Source: Gymnorhina tibicen (taxonomy: Eukaryota > Chordata > Aves > Passeriformes > Artamidae). Taken from it: 64,000 nucleotides of DNA. Shown in pieces: positions 1-11,543 of the stretch (its first letter is position 1; every line of letters starts with the position of its first letter). Location of the stretch: the NCBI GenBank assembly GCA_013399875.1, contig VXAZ01008140.1:186001-250000 (forward strand), written 5' to 3'. Under the pieces are notes generated by a model. It was not told the DNA's origin and ran no database searches. It saw only the letters and a list, made by a program, of their open reading frames with translations. The position numbers and the translations under genes were made by a program.

Positions 1-2800
1 CAGTGAGTCTGTAGCTAAAGGGATTCACCTCCTGTTGAGACCCTTCACAACCTGACCACACTTGGCATGGGTGGCATCAAATGAAGCTGTGCCCCAGCCT
101 GTTTGATTTTAGGCAACAGTTTGATTGGTGCTGGGGGGTGGCTGCTGAGCAAGCGGGAGCCAGGGGATGGATTCTCCAGTGGTATCACAGTGCTCTTCCT
201 CTTTTTTTAGAATAATTTGAAATCTTCAAAATAAATTGTGAGGTTCCTCTCAAGAGGAAGAGCAAGAACAAACACCATGGGGGAAAAGATACACCAGCAA
301 GGCAACTTTTGGAACAAGGTCTCAGGAAATGGCGAGCTTTTCACCCCACTGTCTCCTTTCTGAGGGAACAGAAAGAAAAGAAGGAAAAGTTTCCTCTCTG
401 TACTCCTTCTGCATTGCTTCCCCTGTTCACAGCTGGCCTGAGATGCATGTAGTTTGTAGAGGAGCTTTCTGGAGCCTGTGCCTCGCTGAGGGTCTGTTTA
501 CACCCATACAGTGACAGTGTGAGGTGACACTGTGCCCAGGTACAGAGTGCCTGGAGCAGCCTCCTCACAGGTTGTGCAACTCCTGTCGCCTCTCCATGAA
601 GTTACACTCACAATGTAGAGATGTAACACAAAATAATCAGCCTTATCCTATTTCTACATGAGTGAGACTCAGCAGACCCATTCCAAGACAGAAAACACAA
701 TATGGGTCACTCTCCAATGACTTTTAGAGGAAACAGCTTCTGACTCCAGACACTGAGAGGTTTCATGCTTTAACATTCCTCATGTGGTGCAATTAAATGC
801 CATTCTTTGAGATCTCTGGAGACAGGAGCTCTTCACTGAGACAGGCTGATGGGCTCATCAAAGGCATCGCTCACTGGAACGCCCAGCCGGCTTTGCCTCT
901 TGCAGGGAGCAGCCACACACTCTGCTCTGAGTGGCACTTTTCACTCTGGTGTGGGAGCAACATCCAGGTGAAAAGTATTTGGAAACACTCATGAGAGAAG
1001 GCAAAGAGCCCAGTGGGTATGCCAGAGCCTGAAATTAGATGCTTGTGCTAGAAATTCATCCAGAGATGATGTCCAGGGAACTGGCAGGCCACTGTGCCAT
1101 GATGGAAATACCAGTTAGCCACGGGATGACAGCTACAAACAGAAATGCTCTACTATCCGGTAGGGGTGTCACCAACCTTTCTGAAATGGTCTTTGCTTTG
1201 AAATGGCCATTGTGTCTGAAGCTGAGGCAGTCCTGGAGATCACGAGTGTCATCGTGGCCAGGCTGCATGGACCAGACACATGGGCGAGCAGAGCTGGACT
1301 TGGCACAGATTGCCCAGTGCAGGAATCAACGGGAGAGCAGAAAACTTTGCAACATCTGCCTATGCGAGGTTGCCACTGGGTGGCATTGCTGAAGGCTGCT
1401 GGATCAATTGTCCTTTCAATTAGACACAAGTGCAGGTACACAACTGGATCCAGTTTCTGAATTTTTCCAATAGCCCAAGGCCATGAAGAAGGGAAATGTT
1501 ATGTCAGAGAATGGCAAAGCAATGAGATGCAACAGGAAAATGCATTGCTAGGCAAAAATAGGCAATAAAGCAAGAAAGAATACATCTCTTGTTCATTTCC
1601 ATTTTCCTGGGAAACCACAGAACTCTATCTCTCTCTCCTGGGAATATGCTCTTTAAGAAATTTCTGGTTCCTTAGGCCAGTCCCTACAGAAGAGGGATCC
1701 CTGCTCTGCAGCAAGTGTTGGTACCATTCAGAACATGTTTCAAACTCCTTCCAAGGGGTGCTGCATATCCAAGCTCAGGCTTGAAGGCCAACCTTCAGAC
1801 CCACTGTCCATAGCAGCCTCTTCTTCCATCCTAAAAAGTCTCTCAGGAATCTGGATCATGAAGCCAGATGTACTGGTGATGCTTCCCAAGCTGGCCTGCT
1901 GATGCTTTGCAGAGGGATTTGCAGGAATCTGAGCACACCAAAAGCCCCCAGTGCCCTCCTGAGACTCCCTGTGCCGTCACAGATGTGCTGCTTGTTATCG
2001 CAGCTTGTGCAGAAACCTACTGGCAGGGCCAACACTGGCCCTGCTGCACAGATCAGCATTGGGATGGAAGGGGAGCACAGCCAACATTTCACTCCAAACC
2101 CAGGGAAAATTCTGCCTGTGCTGGTGCATTGTGGTATTGCTCAGGGGAAGATGTCACTGCTCCCCCTGTGAGAGGAGCATCCCATCGTGTGAACGTGAGA
2201 TGCAGAGCAGGGACCCTGCTTCCAGCACAGTAGCTCTGCAGTGTTTGCAGCCAGCACTCTCTGCTCTGGGCTAAATTAACCAACGTTGTTGTGTCTGCAA
2301 GCAGACACAAATTGAGATAGATATGTCTACGCCAAATAAATCTCAATAAATTATCAGGAGTATAAGAAAAAACAGAAGACTGGGTAATGATATTCTTTGT
2401 TGGCCAAAATGGGATAGACACTAAAGGCAAGGAGATTTAGGTTTTAAGACAGAAAGATTTAGGTTTTAAGAACCAGAAGAGCTGCCAATGGCAAATATTT
2501 AATCAAAGCAGACATGAATTGTGGTCATTACACTAAAATGGCTGTGGCACAACATATTTTTCTCAGATTCCCAGGGTTGAAAAGAGGGTCTGCATCAAAC
2601 ACGACTCCAGGCAGTGTGTGTAATGATGCACGTGAAGTCCCAGCAGCGGTGGCTGCCTGGATAAAGGCCCACAATATACAGGAAAGAATGTAAAACATTT
2701 ATATTAGACGGGAGTTCAGCATGTCGTTCATGATTCAGTCTGCTGTATTCCCCAGCCAAGGGCATGGCAGAAAAGGGATGGAGATTGTTAAAAAGTTGCT

Positions 2801-2843
2801 GGGGTCTTGGGGGGGGGGAAAGGAAAGGAGGGGGGACTGGTGG
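2801..2843 (+). other. G-rich tract with four or more G runs (possible G-quadruplex)
   Basis: GGGG at 2801, a G10 run at 2809-2818, and GGGGGG near 2830-2835, with a final GGG at 2842, separated by short loops. It is on the template strand of COL27A1, so the pre-mRNA is C-rich here. Confidence 0.5.
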
Positions 2844-2986
2844 GTTGTAATTCCTAACTTCTGTCTCGCTTTCCCCATTTATTGTCCAGCCCTGTTATAA
2901 TTAAGCCCCCCCTCTTGGCTCCATCAACAGAGAGCAAGTCAGCAATGAAGCCTTGCATAAATCATAGCCCATTTGAGAGAAACAAC

Positions 2987-3083
2987 CGACCGGCGAACCC
3001 AGCGTGAGCAGGGTCTCCCAGGGACGGGACCGCCAGTCGCTCCCAGCGGGAACTGATCACGGCCTTTCTGTTTTACTGGTTCG
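2987..3083. promoter_or_regulatory. Intronic CpG cluster, candidate regulatory element
   Basis: About ten CpG dinucleotides fall within roughly 96 bp (for example at 2987, 2991, 2994, 3003, 3025, 3031, 3038, 3047, 3060 and 3082), whereas the surrounding intron is CpG-poor. It could be an intragenic enhancer or a minor promoter. This rests on composition only. Confidence 0.25.
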
Positions 3084-4964
3084 CTAGAACTCAAAACAAA
3101 ACAAACCAGGGACAAAGGACGGGAGGGAGTAAATGTACAATCCTCCCATTCAGATGAAAGAAAGGGAAAGTAAAACAGTAAATATCACAGTTTAAAGGAG
3201 GACGCTCTGACCCGCAAAGAACAGCCATGTGGTTTAACCCCCTGTGCACCAGGCTCAGCCCTGCCCTGGTGCCGAGTTGGCCTCCCACCACCCTGGGGAG
3301 TGAGGGAATTGGAGATGTGCTGTTGAAACACTGTGTCACACCAAAGAGACTGTGAACACCACAGTGCCTGAAAATCCCTGAGGGAGACGTCTGGAGCTCA
3401 GAGACGCCCTGGAGGAGAAGGTAAATGGGTTGGGAAAGGAGCAGTGCTAAGATGTGGGAAACACCAGTGCAGTTCCCTGCTCACTTCTTGGTGACCCTCT
3501 TGACCTTGGCCAAGACAATCAGGAGCTCCTTATGTCAGACCCCACCTGCAAACCTGACATTACACCCCCTCCTCCTTCAGAAGAGGAAGAACATGAAGCA
3601 GCTGGTGCTGGTGTCCTTTAACAAATTATCTTAGAATACTGATATTGAGACAACATACTTTGACGTTAAAGGACAAGAGACCTCCAAGGGGCCTTGGCTG
3701 CCCTTCCCAGCACAGAACGAAGGGTGCGTGGCTGACCCTGACACTGACAGGCCTGACCCCTGCTCACTCACAGGGCTGTCACTTCTTGTACAGGGGAAGG
3801 GACTCAAACAGCTGCTCCTGCTATGACAGGACCTCCCCAATCCCATTAAGGACCTAAGTCAATTAAAGCCTCTTTCAGCTGGCACAACTCTTCACTGGGA
3901 TTTTCTAGTGCCAAGCACGGGGTCCCTGGGAGGGCAGCACCTTCCTGGCTCCTGCAGGGTTTTGCTTCTCCCACAGGGCTCTCTGACTTTCAACATGGAC
4001 ATTTTGGTGACATCCTCCTGCTGTGCATTACCAGCTCTGGGGCAGGAAGGCTGGTGGCTTCCTTGGCCAGAGGCCCCGTATTCCTCTTCATATCCTTCTG
4101 ACATCATCTACAGGTAAGGAAAGGTTAACCCACACATTTCTAGGGTACTGGGGCACCTGGCAGCTGGAATCCTTCCATCACATGGAGACAACAAGCATTT
4201 CATGAATGATCTTCCTGAGTCTGTGTCCTTGCAATGGAAAAACAACGCATCAGGGACTGCCCTGTGGCTTAAAACCTCATTTTTCAATGAGAGCTCAAGT
4301 ATCACTGGAAACCTTACAGAAACTCCCATGTTTTCCTAAACAGATGTCCCTAAGAAAGGGAAGAAATCTCCCATGAGATGGATGGCTTATCTCTTCTCAT
4401 GCTGTTATGCTGAGGTTTTCTACTCTGAGAGAACTCACTTGTCTGGCAGAGCAGCAGGATTGAGCAGTGTGACCACTCTTACTGTGGAATAGAGAACATC
4501 AGGGTCTCCACAAGAGAAAACATGGTGAGGTGATGGTGTCTTCAGTGCCAAGGGCCCGGGCCCATCCTCTCAGGGCTCTGCAAAAAACCAACCCAGCCCC
4601 AACACCAACTGCTGAAGTTTAAGTGGAGGGAGGAAGGAAACCCAACACTGCAGCATTGTTCAGTGGAGGTGTGATGGGAGAGGAGATTATTTCTCATTGG
4701 TCTGGTGAGATATTTTTGTTCTAATGACTTGACTGTTTTGGAAATGGAAACTTTCTGGGTGATATTTCTAGACAGAGACTAATTGACTAAGAATAACACA
4801 GGCAGCTTTCCTACCACTGCACTGGTTTCAGTGTCAGCAGAGGCCAGCTGTGTTTTGTTTTCAATGAACAGTGCCTAGAGTTCTCATCCAAGGTCAGTCC
4901 TGAGGGAAGTTAAAGAATAATAATCCTAATGATGCTTTGCCCTTCAAGGACAACGTCTTGTTAA

Positions 4965-5160
4965 GGATCTCAAAGCACTTTTAAAATATTCATTTTAACT
5001 GTATCCACAGGTGCCGCTTCAGAACAGGAGGCACTGGGCTAAGCACTGCTCAGGGCTGTCTCACGCCTTCCACAGAAGGGGAAACTGAGGCACAAAGCAC
5101 TTTGTTGCCGGAGATCGTGCAGAATCTTATAAAGCTGCAGCTAGAACTCAGATGTGGGGA
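4965..5160 (+). mobile_element. Ancient amniote retroposon relic (MIR/L3-like)
   Basis: The block opens with ggatctcaaagcactttt and, after a diverged middle, has ggggaaactgaggcacaaag followed by a cagctagaactcagatg end. This ordered set is characteristic of ancient L3/CR1-type tails and MIR-type SINEs shared by amniotes ('ggatctcaaagcgctttac...gggaaactgaggcacagag...cacagctag'). The exact family cannot be fixed by eye. Confidence 0.6.
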
Positions 5161-5401
5161 ACAACTTTGCTCCTTCAGTAGTTGCTCTTCATGGAGGAAA
5201 TTAACAACCGTAACACAGAAATGGCTCTAATTTCCCGATAGAAATAACAACCTTTGATACATACTGAGGCTGGTATCAGACTGCTGGTACTGAAAAGGAT
5301 CCACCTTGGCTTTTTCAGACTTGCTTGGTCAGAAACCCTTGGAAGAAGTAACCCCCAGCTATTGCATACAGAGCAAAGAAGAGCCAGAGAGGCCAACAAG
5401 C

Positions 5402-5464
5402 AAAACCAAACCAAACCAAACCAAACCAAACCAAACCAAACCAAACCAAACCAAACCAAACCAA
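5402..5464 (+). repeat. (CCAAA)n pentanucleotide microsatellite
   Basis: Eleven perfect CCAAA units run from 5406 to 5460, flanked by an AAAA start and a CCAA end. In the collagen pre-mRNA this reads (UUUGG)n. The perfect array suggests recent expansion and likely length polymorphism. The apparent protein-like GLVWF repeat on the minus strand is its artefact. Confidence 0.97.
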
Positions 5465-6040
5465 TCATGCTGACCACCCAGCAGGGAAAGTGTTGGGAAG
5501 GACAGCAGTGGTGAGAAGCAACACCCGCAGTGCCAGGGCCAGCTGCTACAGCCAGCTCGGTGTGGTCATGCAGGAACACACAGAACATGTTGGAGGCTCT
5601 GTGGCTTCAATTTCAGGGTTGTTGGTGGACAAGTTTGTTGGTTTCAATCACAGAGATGTGGGAACAATTGTTGCTTTTTTCTTGATGCCTGTGGTTCCCC
5701 CAAAGCCTACAGGGATAATGCATGTCCTGGGCTACACCAGCAGAATGTTCTCTATGGAATTACAACAAAATGCAGCTCAGTGTCACTCTTCCCCAGGGTC
5801 TGGTTTCTTCAGCTGCTATCTCCTCTACTCCCCAGAAAATCCAGGGGAAGTGAAATCAATATAGCACCCAAAGCAGAGGATTCTACCCATAAAACCTACA
5901 TTGGCAAAGCCTGGAACCTGGAGCACCAGGGCTGTTGGCAGCTTTGAGGTGGCCAGAAGTCCCTGGCCACTGCCCTCTGCCTGCACTCTGGTCACCCAGC
6001 ACATGTTGTACAGAGGAGACAAGGAAAATACAGAATTTAC

Positions 6041-6085
6041 CTGCTCACCAACTTTCCCTGGTCGGCCACGGTTTCCTGGCTCACC
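6041..6085 (-). CDS. COL27A1: COL27A1 collagen exon 21 of 21 in window (45 bp), most 3' exon seen
   Basis: Encodes GEPGNRGRPGKVGEQ, five perfect triplets with two Arg and one Lys. The acceptor is ctcgtcctgcag, the donor CAG|gtaaat. In human the next exon, as I remember it, begins GFMGFIG; no such block lies between here and position 1, so the following intron exceeds 6 kb and the gene continues outside the window. Confidence 0.93.
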
Positions 6086-7253
6086 CTGCAGGACGAGGAG
6101 ACAAGAGCACATGGGTAACTTGGTGCTGCCAGCCAGACCTTGGGCACAACATGACTCTTTGTACACCCATGATTTGGGCTGCTGTGTGTGAATCAGGGAA
6201 AATCTGTGAGAAAAAACATCCTACAAAACCAACTGTGACTTGGAAAATAATCCAAAGTAAGAAACACTGTTGACACAAACATGGAGCAAACGCTTGCTGT
6301 TCTGGAGCAAAATGCCCCTAAAGCTGGTCCTGTTGTAGTAAAATAACCTTCAGAAAGCCACATTGAAACATAAGATGTCTACTGCCCTGTGGCATAGGCC
6401 CAGCATAGTCCTGGTTATTTTATCCCAAAGTTTTACAAAGCATAAGAAGAAAAGACAACCCAAATATTCCCAGGCAATGCTGCACCCTGATTCTGTTGTT
6501 ACAAAACCTCAGACAGGCGCACGTTACTGCCACATGGAGCATCTACAGGAAAACCCCAGCCAAGAACCTACATGAGATAAATCCCAGTGCAGGAAGAAGG
6601 AGTTCAGAGCATGAAAATGATGAGGGGTGAAGGAGAAAGCAGAAGGAGAAGGATTTCAAACCCACCAGGGATAAGGGCAGCTGTGGCAGCACATGGAGGC
6701 AGAGTTCCCCTGGATTGGCCGTCCAGAGGCCAGGCTTGCCAGTAACCAGCAGTGTCTCCAAGACAGCAGCTGTATTTTCTCAGTAGGCAGATACTCCAGA
6801 TGTGCTGCCAGACCACATTTTTGCTATTTACTGTTTGAAGAGGTTGTTTTTGTTGTTTTTTCTCTTTCCTTTCGAGTGTGGGTTTGTGGAGTGCATTGCC
6901 CTGGGATGGCTCCTGCTGATAATTAGGCAGCAAAGATAGGAATGATGTGCATTGTTTTAGAACAAAACCATGGAGAAGTAATGGAAAATGAGACAATGAT
7001 GGAGGGAGGAGTTAGTTAATATCAAAGGAGGAACACACTTGTTTATAATGGCTTAAAAATGCACCATCATTCTTTTTGAAGAAAGAAGCAGAAGCTGAGA
7101 CCCCAAAATCTTGAGGAAAAGAGGAACCCTCAGTTCTCTTGTTTCCTCTGGAATGAATGCCTGGGAGAGTGGTAAAGGTGAGAAAAGACATTTCCCTCTT
7201 CCTTTCCTTCCTTCTACCCACTGCTTCCCTGATCAGGAACAAAGTCTTCTTAC
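6086..7253 (-). other. Intron (1.2 kb)
   Basis: No feature recognised beyond a T/G-rich stretch near 6840-6880. Confidence 0.7.
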
Positions 7254-7307
7254 CTTTGGACCGTTGGGACCAGGTATTCCTGGAAATCCCTTGTGACCAG
7301 ATCGACC
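7254..7307 (-). CDS. COL27A1: COL27A1 collagen exon 20 of 21 in window (54 bp)
   Basis: Encodes GRSGHKGFPGIPGPNGPK, six perfect triplets. The acceptor is ccatgtattccag, the donor AAG|gtaaga. The terminal Lys joins GEP of the next exon to make a KGE motif across the junction, a stabilising pair in collagens. It is somewhat more diverged from the remembered human sequence than its neighbours. Confidence 0.92.
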
Positions 7308-7963
7308 CTGGAATACATGGAAAAACCATAAACATCAAAAGCTTGCAGCTGCTTTGGTCACAGGTGCAGCTTACATGCTTGTAAGATAAAAGATAAAACA
7401 TTCATTTTCTGATCCACCTATTACCAATTTTCAGGATATTTTACTATCCTGAGGTGACAATTATGTACAGACCCATTACAAAATCCTGAGCTGGCAAGCT
7501 CACGGATATGACAATATTCTTTTTGCTTCTTCTAACTGTGTTTCTGTGATACATCACAGAGATCAAAAGGACTCTCTCTAACTGTCCAGTCTTTTTTCTT
7601 TCTTTTTTCTCTACTCATTGAAAAATACTATAAATAAGGAAGAAACATCAGGGCTGATTAGAGAGATGGTTTCCAGTCAATATCATTTATCTTGATGGTG
7701 AACTCTTTAAACACTAGAGGATCTTTCAAGGTCTGAGACTTTAGGCAAGTCATAAACTCAACACCCTGTGCAAGACACTTCCTGGACTTTTAGCCGCCCT
7801 GGATCAAGAAATCAATCAAGCCCTGGACAAGACAATAATTCATAGTAGGGCAGATTAACTTCCCAAACCAGGAGGGTTGAAGCTTTAGGAGAATTTAACT
7901 ACAATTCCATTGCAAGGTCATCAGAGCTGGTAATAACTGAATGAATAAATGACTGAAACATAC
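7308..7963 (-). other. Intron (656 bp)
   Basis: No feature recognised. Confidence 0.75.
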
Positions 7964-8008
7964 CTCTGGACCAGGGACTCCTGATGGTCCTAAGGGTCCT
8001 TCATCTCC
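7964..8008 (-). CDS. COL27A1: COL27A1 collagen exon 19 of 21 in window (45 bp)
   Basis: Encodes GDEGPLGPSGVPGPE, five perfect triplets with an acidic start. The acceptor is cttttcacctcag, the donor GAG|gtatgt. The exon size and the GDEGP-GP-G-PG-E skeleton agree with the human exon as I recall it. Confidence 0.93.
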
Positions 8009-9915
8009 CTGAGGTGAAAAGAAATTAAAATAAAAGGCAAAGTAGTGACAAAATTTGGACTCACCATGCAGCAAGAATGAAATGCCTGCAGTATGAGCAG
8101 CAGTTAAACACAGGCTGTGTGCTCAGCTGTCACATTTTAACAGCTGAGTCCCCTTCTATCTTAGAGCAGGCTCTGAGATTTCTCAGGAAAAAAAGATCTC
8201 AAGTCAAGTCCTGCCAGTAAAAGCCATCCAAAAGTTGACCAAGGCAACACCAGTTGATTTGGTCTATGATGGGCTGGATTTGGCCAGTAGGATACCCTGG
8301 ACATGCTGCCATAACTCTGCTTCATTTGATTTGGCAGGGATGTGAATACTACAGAGCTCTTTACTCTTTGTCTTTCTTACCCCCTTTTCCTATCACTTCC
8401 CCCCAAAAATGCATGTTCCATATTTTCCCACAGAACCATTTGGCAACTGTATGAACATCTCCCTTTTGCTTTCAGCTGGGACTACACATGCTGCAGGATG
8501 GAGCTATCACAAAATCTCACACAGCAATTGGACTCGGTCCTCTCCCTTGGCTCTACACCAATTTCTAATGTGATAGGATCAGATCTACAGTTTCTAAGAG
8601 ACCTTCAATTAAGCTTCACAAAAATTATCTCAAGTGTCTAAAACCAACTGCCAAGAGAGAATTTAAAAGCGCTCTTGGCAGCCACAGCCTGGCTGCTCTT
8701 GTTTCGGTGGTCAGCTGTGGTAATGAAGAGGCACTGACAGGCTGAGGGTGGGACTGGGGATCAGGAACCCAGCTCCATGGGCTCAGACAAGCCACCCAAA
8801 ATATGCCACATTTCCAGTGGGATGTAATTCAGAGCCCTGACCCAGAGCTCTGAGTGACCATAGTGGTAAGGGCACAGTGCTGTGCTCTGCTGCACACAAA
8901 GTCCTTCAGCACAGCTTGCACCAAACTCCATGTCCATGTCTTTGGGCTTACTTTTACATTCACTAACTAGAGTAAATTGAAGGCAGCTTGGTCATGCCTG
9001 CCTGAACCTGGAATGCAGGGCTTCGATTCCCTTTGTATTTTGGCTGGAATATTTTTTTTCCTATTTCACTGCAAATAAATGAGCTAATTTGCATTAATCC
9101 CATTTAGAGAACAAGCAGAAGAGTTCCCAGAAAAAGTTAAGAATTATTAGTGCTATTAAAACGAGCTCCTGCCCATGCATGTGCTCAGTGTTATTTACAC
9201 AATGTCTCGTGACTCTGAACAAACAGCTTACCCTGGCCTGAGTGAGAGGAAATTACACCGATGTCACTGGAGTTACAACAGGATAAACAGAGAACCCAGA
9301 CATTCTCTGCTGCTCCCATAATGTATTTGCAGCTCCCAGACAATTAAATCAATGACAATTGTTCCCTTCTTAACGACTGTAAGTGGAATAATGCTTCAAG
9401 TTCTGAGGTGAAGTGGTGAGTGCAAGCTCTGAGGTGCTGGGCAAATTAATTTCTGCGGAGCAGCAATTCCCATTTCCTTCTCTTTTTACAGAGGGATGTT
9501 TCTCCGTGTGAGAGAGCAGAGTCTGCAGGTCTCGTGGTTGAAAAGGAACACACTTAAAAGGAGCAGAAAGCAAAAGCCAGGCCAGGGCATGTCTGTGCAA
9601 GGGGGATGTGCAGGGAAAATGGCTCTAACACCCATCTGGGGGTGGAGGAACAGGCTTTAAAAGCAAAGCCAAGGCAGAATTTAGGGTCAGCAGATGCCAG
9701 CAGTGACTGGAAGCGGAAATCACAGGACTTGGAGATCACACAGTTTAGAGGAAGCTCCTCTTCTGCAGGTCTCTGATCACTCAGTAGAAGCATTTGCTTC
9801 CAGATTCAGAGGGACCAAAGCATTTTAAACCACGGACACCATTTCAGCATGCATTAATTTACAAAATTCAGTGTTGTTCTTTAAATCAAACCTCTTCTGA
9901 GCTGAGGACACTCAC
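8009..9915 (-). other. Intron (1.9 kb)
   Basis: No exon or transposon recognised. A POU/homeodomain-like AT-rich cluster lies around 9066-9100. Confidence 0.65.
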
Positions 9916-9969
9916 CTCTTGTCCAGGCAGTCCTCTTGGCCCAGGTAAACCTCGTGCTCCTGGCTTTCC
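9916..9969 (-). CDS. COL27A1: COL27A1 collagen exon 18 of 21 in window (54 bp)
   Basis: Encodes GKPGARGLPGPRGLPGQE, six perfect triplets. The acceptor is ggctctttctcag, the donor GAG|gtgagt. GKPGARGLPGPRG is identical to the human stretch as I remember it, one of the most conserved pieces here. Two Arg in Y position favour helix stability. Confidence 0.94.
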
Positions 9970-10277
9970 CTGAGAAAGAGCCAAAGGAAAAGATACTCAG
10001 AAAATAGAAACATAAGCTCAGAAGGGCAATTAAAATGAGAAAGTCTCTTTCACAGCCATGGGACATGATCCAATGTCAATTTTGTTACAGAAAAAAAATC
10101 TGAAGAAAAGAAAACGCTGCACTTGGAGGGACCTCAAGCCAAACAGACCAAGCTGAGATGCTTGCCAGGACAATCTTTAGGAATCTCCAGGGGTTTCTCT
10201 CTTCCCCCCTTCCCACTACTTTGTTTTCCCTGGCTGCTTCCAACCCCACACAGAGCTGCAGTCTCTGCTCTACTTAC
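9970..10277 (-). other. Intron (308 bp)
   Basis: Short spacer between consecutive exons; nothing recognised. Confidence 0.8.
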
Positions 10278-10331
10278 CTTCAGACCTTCAGGACCGTTTT
10301 CTCCTGGTGGGCCAATGTCACCTGGGAAGCC
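10278..10331 (-). CDS. COL27A1: COL27A1 collagen exon 17 of 21 in window (54 bp)
   Basis: Encodes GFPGDIGPPGENGPEGLK, six perfect triplets. The acceptor is ctcattttctccag, the donor AAG|gtaagt. It is close to identical to the human block as I recall it (Glu/Asp and Leu/Met exchanges only), and was one of the anchors for identifying the gene. Confidence 0.94.
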
Positions 10332-11280
10332 CTGGAGAAAATGAGGAACAGTCAGGGTGCACAGGTGGAGTTCTGCAGGCAGTGTCAGCCTCTGTGAGAG
10401 GTTTAGTTAAAGGCTAAGGGACAAGATGTGTTACATGCTGGTACTGTCTTTGTGTGGGCCACCATGGCTTTGGAAGGGAATGGGACACAATGGAGCAGCA
10501 CCATCAGTCTGATGGAAGAGCAGCCTTTCCCAGCAGCTCCCTTTAGGTCCATCTTCTTACAAGATTTATTGCAGTGAGGGCCACCCTGTCATCACACAGC
10601 TAAAAGCAGCAATTTGGGTTTTAATTAATCTTTATGAGTCAGCGCATAATCTCTGTGCTCTGAGAAAGGAGCTGCAGCCTCCTCGACGAAGGGAAGCAGG
10701 CAAGGAATTAGGAAAGATGCTGACACCCTCATTAGCTGCTGTTAGCCTGGCAGCGGCTCCTTCCCACCCACCCACCCTTCGAGGAGGAAACAAAGGAATC
10801 CATGCTTATTTCCAATAGCAACAGAGAGGAACGATTGCTAAGTGGCAGCAGTCAGCTGAGAGCCCTTCCAGACCCTGTGAAATACCAGAACGCTGATGAG
10901 GGGAAAACAGGCCATCAGTTATGCTGGAAGTGGCTTTCTAGCATCTTACAGGTTTTGCCTGGTTGCTTAGGAAGGAGAAAAATGATGGTGTGCTGGGGGA
11001 AGCTCATCCTGCATTTAAGGTACCGCTGTGACTATTTTTTGGTAAGGGAAGTAAGAGGATTTTCTACTTAATTTTATTTTGAGGGGGAAAATTGAAAAAC
11101 TCCTCCATTTTATCTATGAGAAAAAAGGGGAAGAAAAAAGCAGGAAACCATGAGGTGTAGAATGGGTCACGAACCCATCTTGATCTTTCCTACCCCATCA
11201 CCACTCATGTGCGATCATATCCCAGCAGAGAAGTGAAGCCCTAGGCTGCAAGGATGTAAGAAGGTGGTGGTGGGACATAC
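10332..11280 (-). other. Intron (949 bp)
   Basis: No repeat recognised. An AP-1/half-MARE-like word TGAGTCAGC lies at 10635-10643 in an AT-rich context. Confidence 0.65.
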
Positions 11281-11334
11281 CTCAGGGCCAGGTGGTCCTG
11301 GAAACCCGACTGGTCCTTTGTCACCAACTTTTCC
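11281..11334 (-). CDS. COL27A1: COL27A1 collagen exon 16 of 21 in window (54 bp)
   Basis: Encodes GKVGDKGPVGFPGPPGPE, six perfect triplets. The acceptor is tgatttctgcag, the donor GAG|gtatgt. GKVGDKG and GFPGPPGPE match my recollection of human COL27A1, with only the middle triplet differing. Confidence 0.93.
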
Positions 11335-11489
11335 CTGCAGAAATCAGAAAAACATGGGGAAAAGTGAGCCGGCTCCTGGCTGTCAGGTTTCCTGTTTAGA
11401 ACAGCACACCCCTGCCAAGCTGTCTTTCCAGGTGGGCACAGAACCTTTAGAAAGGGAGATTAGGAAGCAGAGGGTGCTTGGTTACTTAC

Positions 11490-11543
11490 CAGGGGGCCTG
11501 CTTTCCCTCGTGTCCCAGGGACCCCAGGCAAACCCTGGCTACC
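11490..11543 (-). CDS. COL27A1: COL27A1 collagen exon 15 of 21 in window (54 bp)
   Basis: Encodes GSQGLPGVPGTRGKAGPL, six perfect triplets. The acceptor is tgtgtctctctcag, the donor CTG|gtaagt. It is separated from the next exon by only 155 bp, the tightest exon pair in the window. Confidence 0.93.

Larger units (their letters stand above)
1..6040 (-). other. Intron downstream of the last visible exon (over 6 kb)
   Basis: Contains the (CCAAA)n microsatellite, an ancient repeat relic, a CpG cluster and a G-rich run listed separately. No collagen exon with proper splice signals was found on the minus strand. Confidence 0.65.

Noticed and set aside
4030..4085. Possible extra collagen exon next to a ttac donor-like site
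   Set aside because: Minus-strand translation lacks Gly at every third residue and has no convincing acceptor.
5175..5588. Minus-strand 137-codon frame with a repeated GLVWF motif
   Set aside because: The repeat is only the translation of the (CCAAA)n microsatellite.
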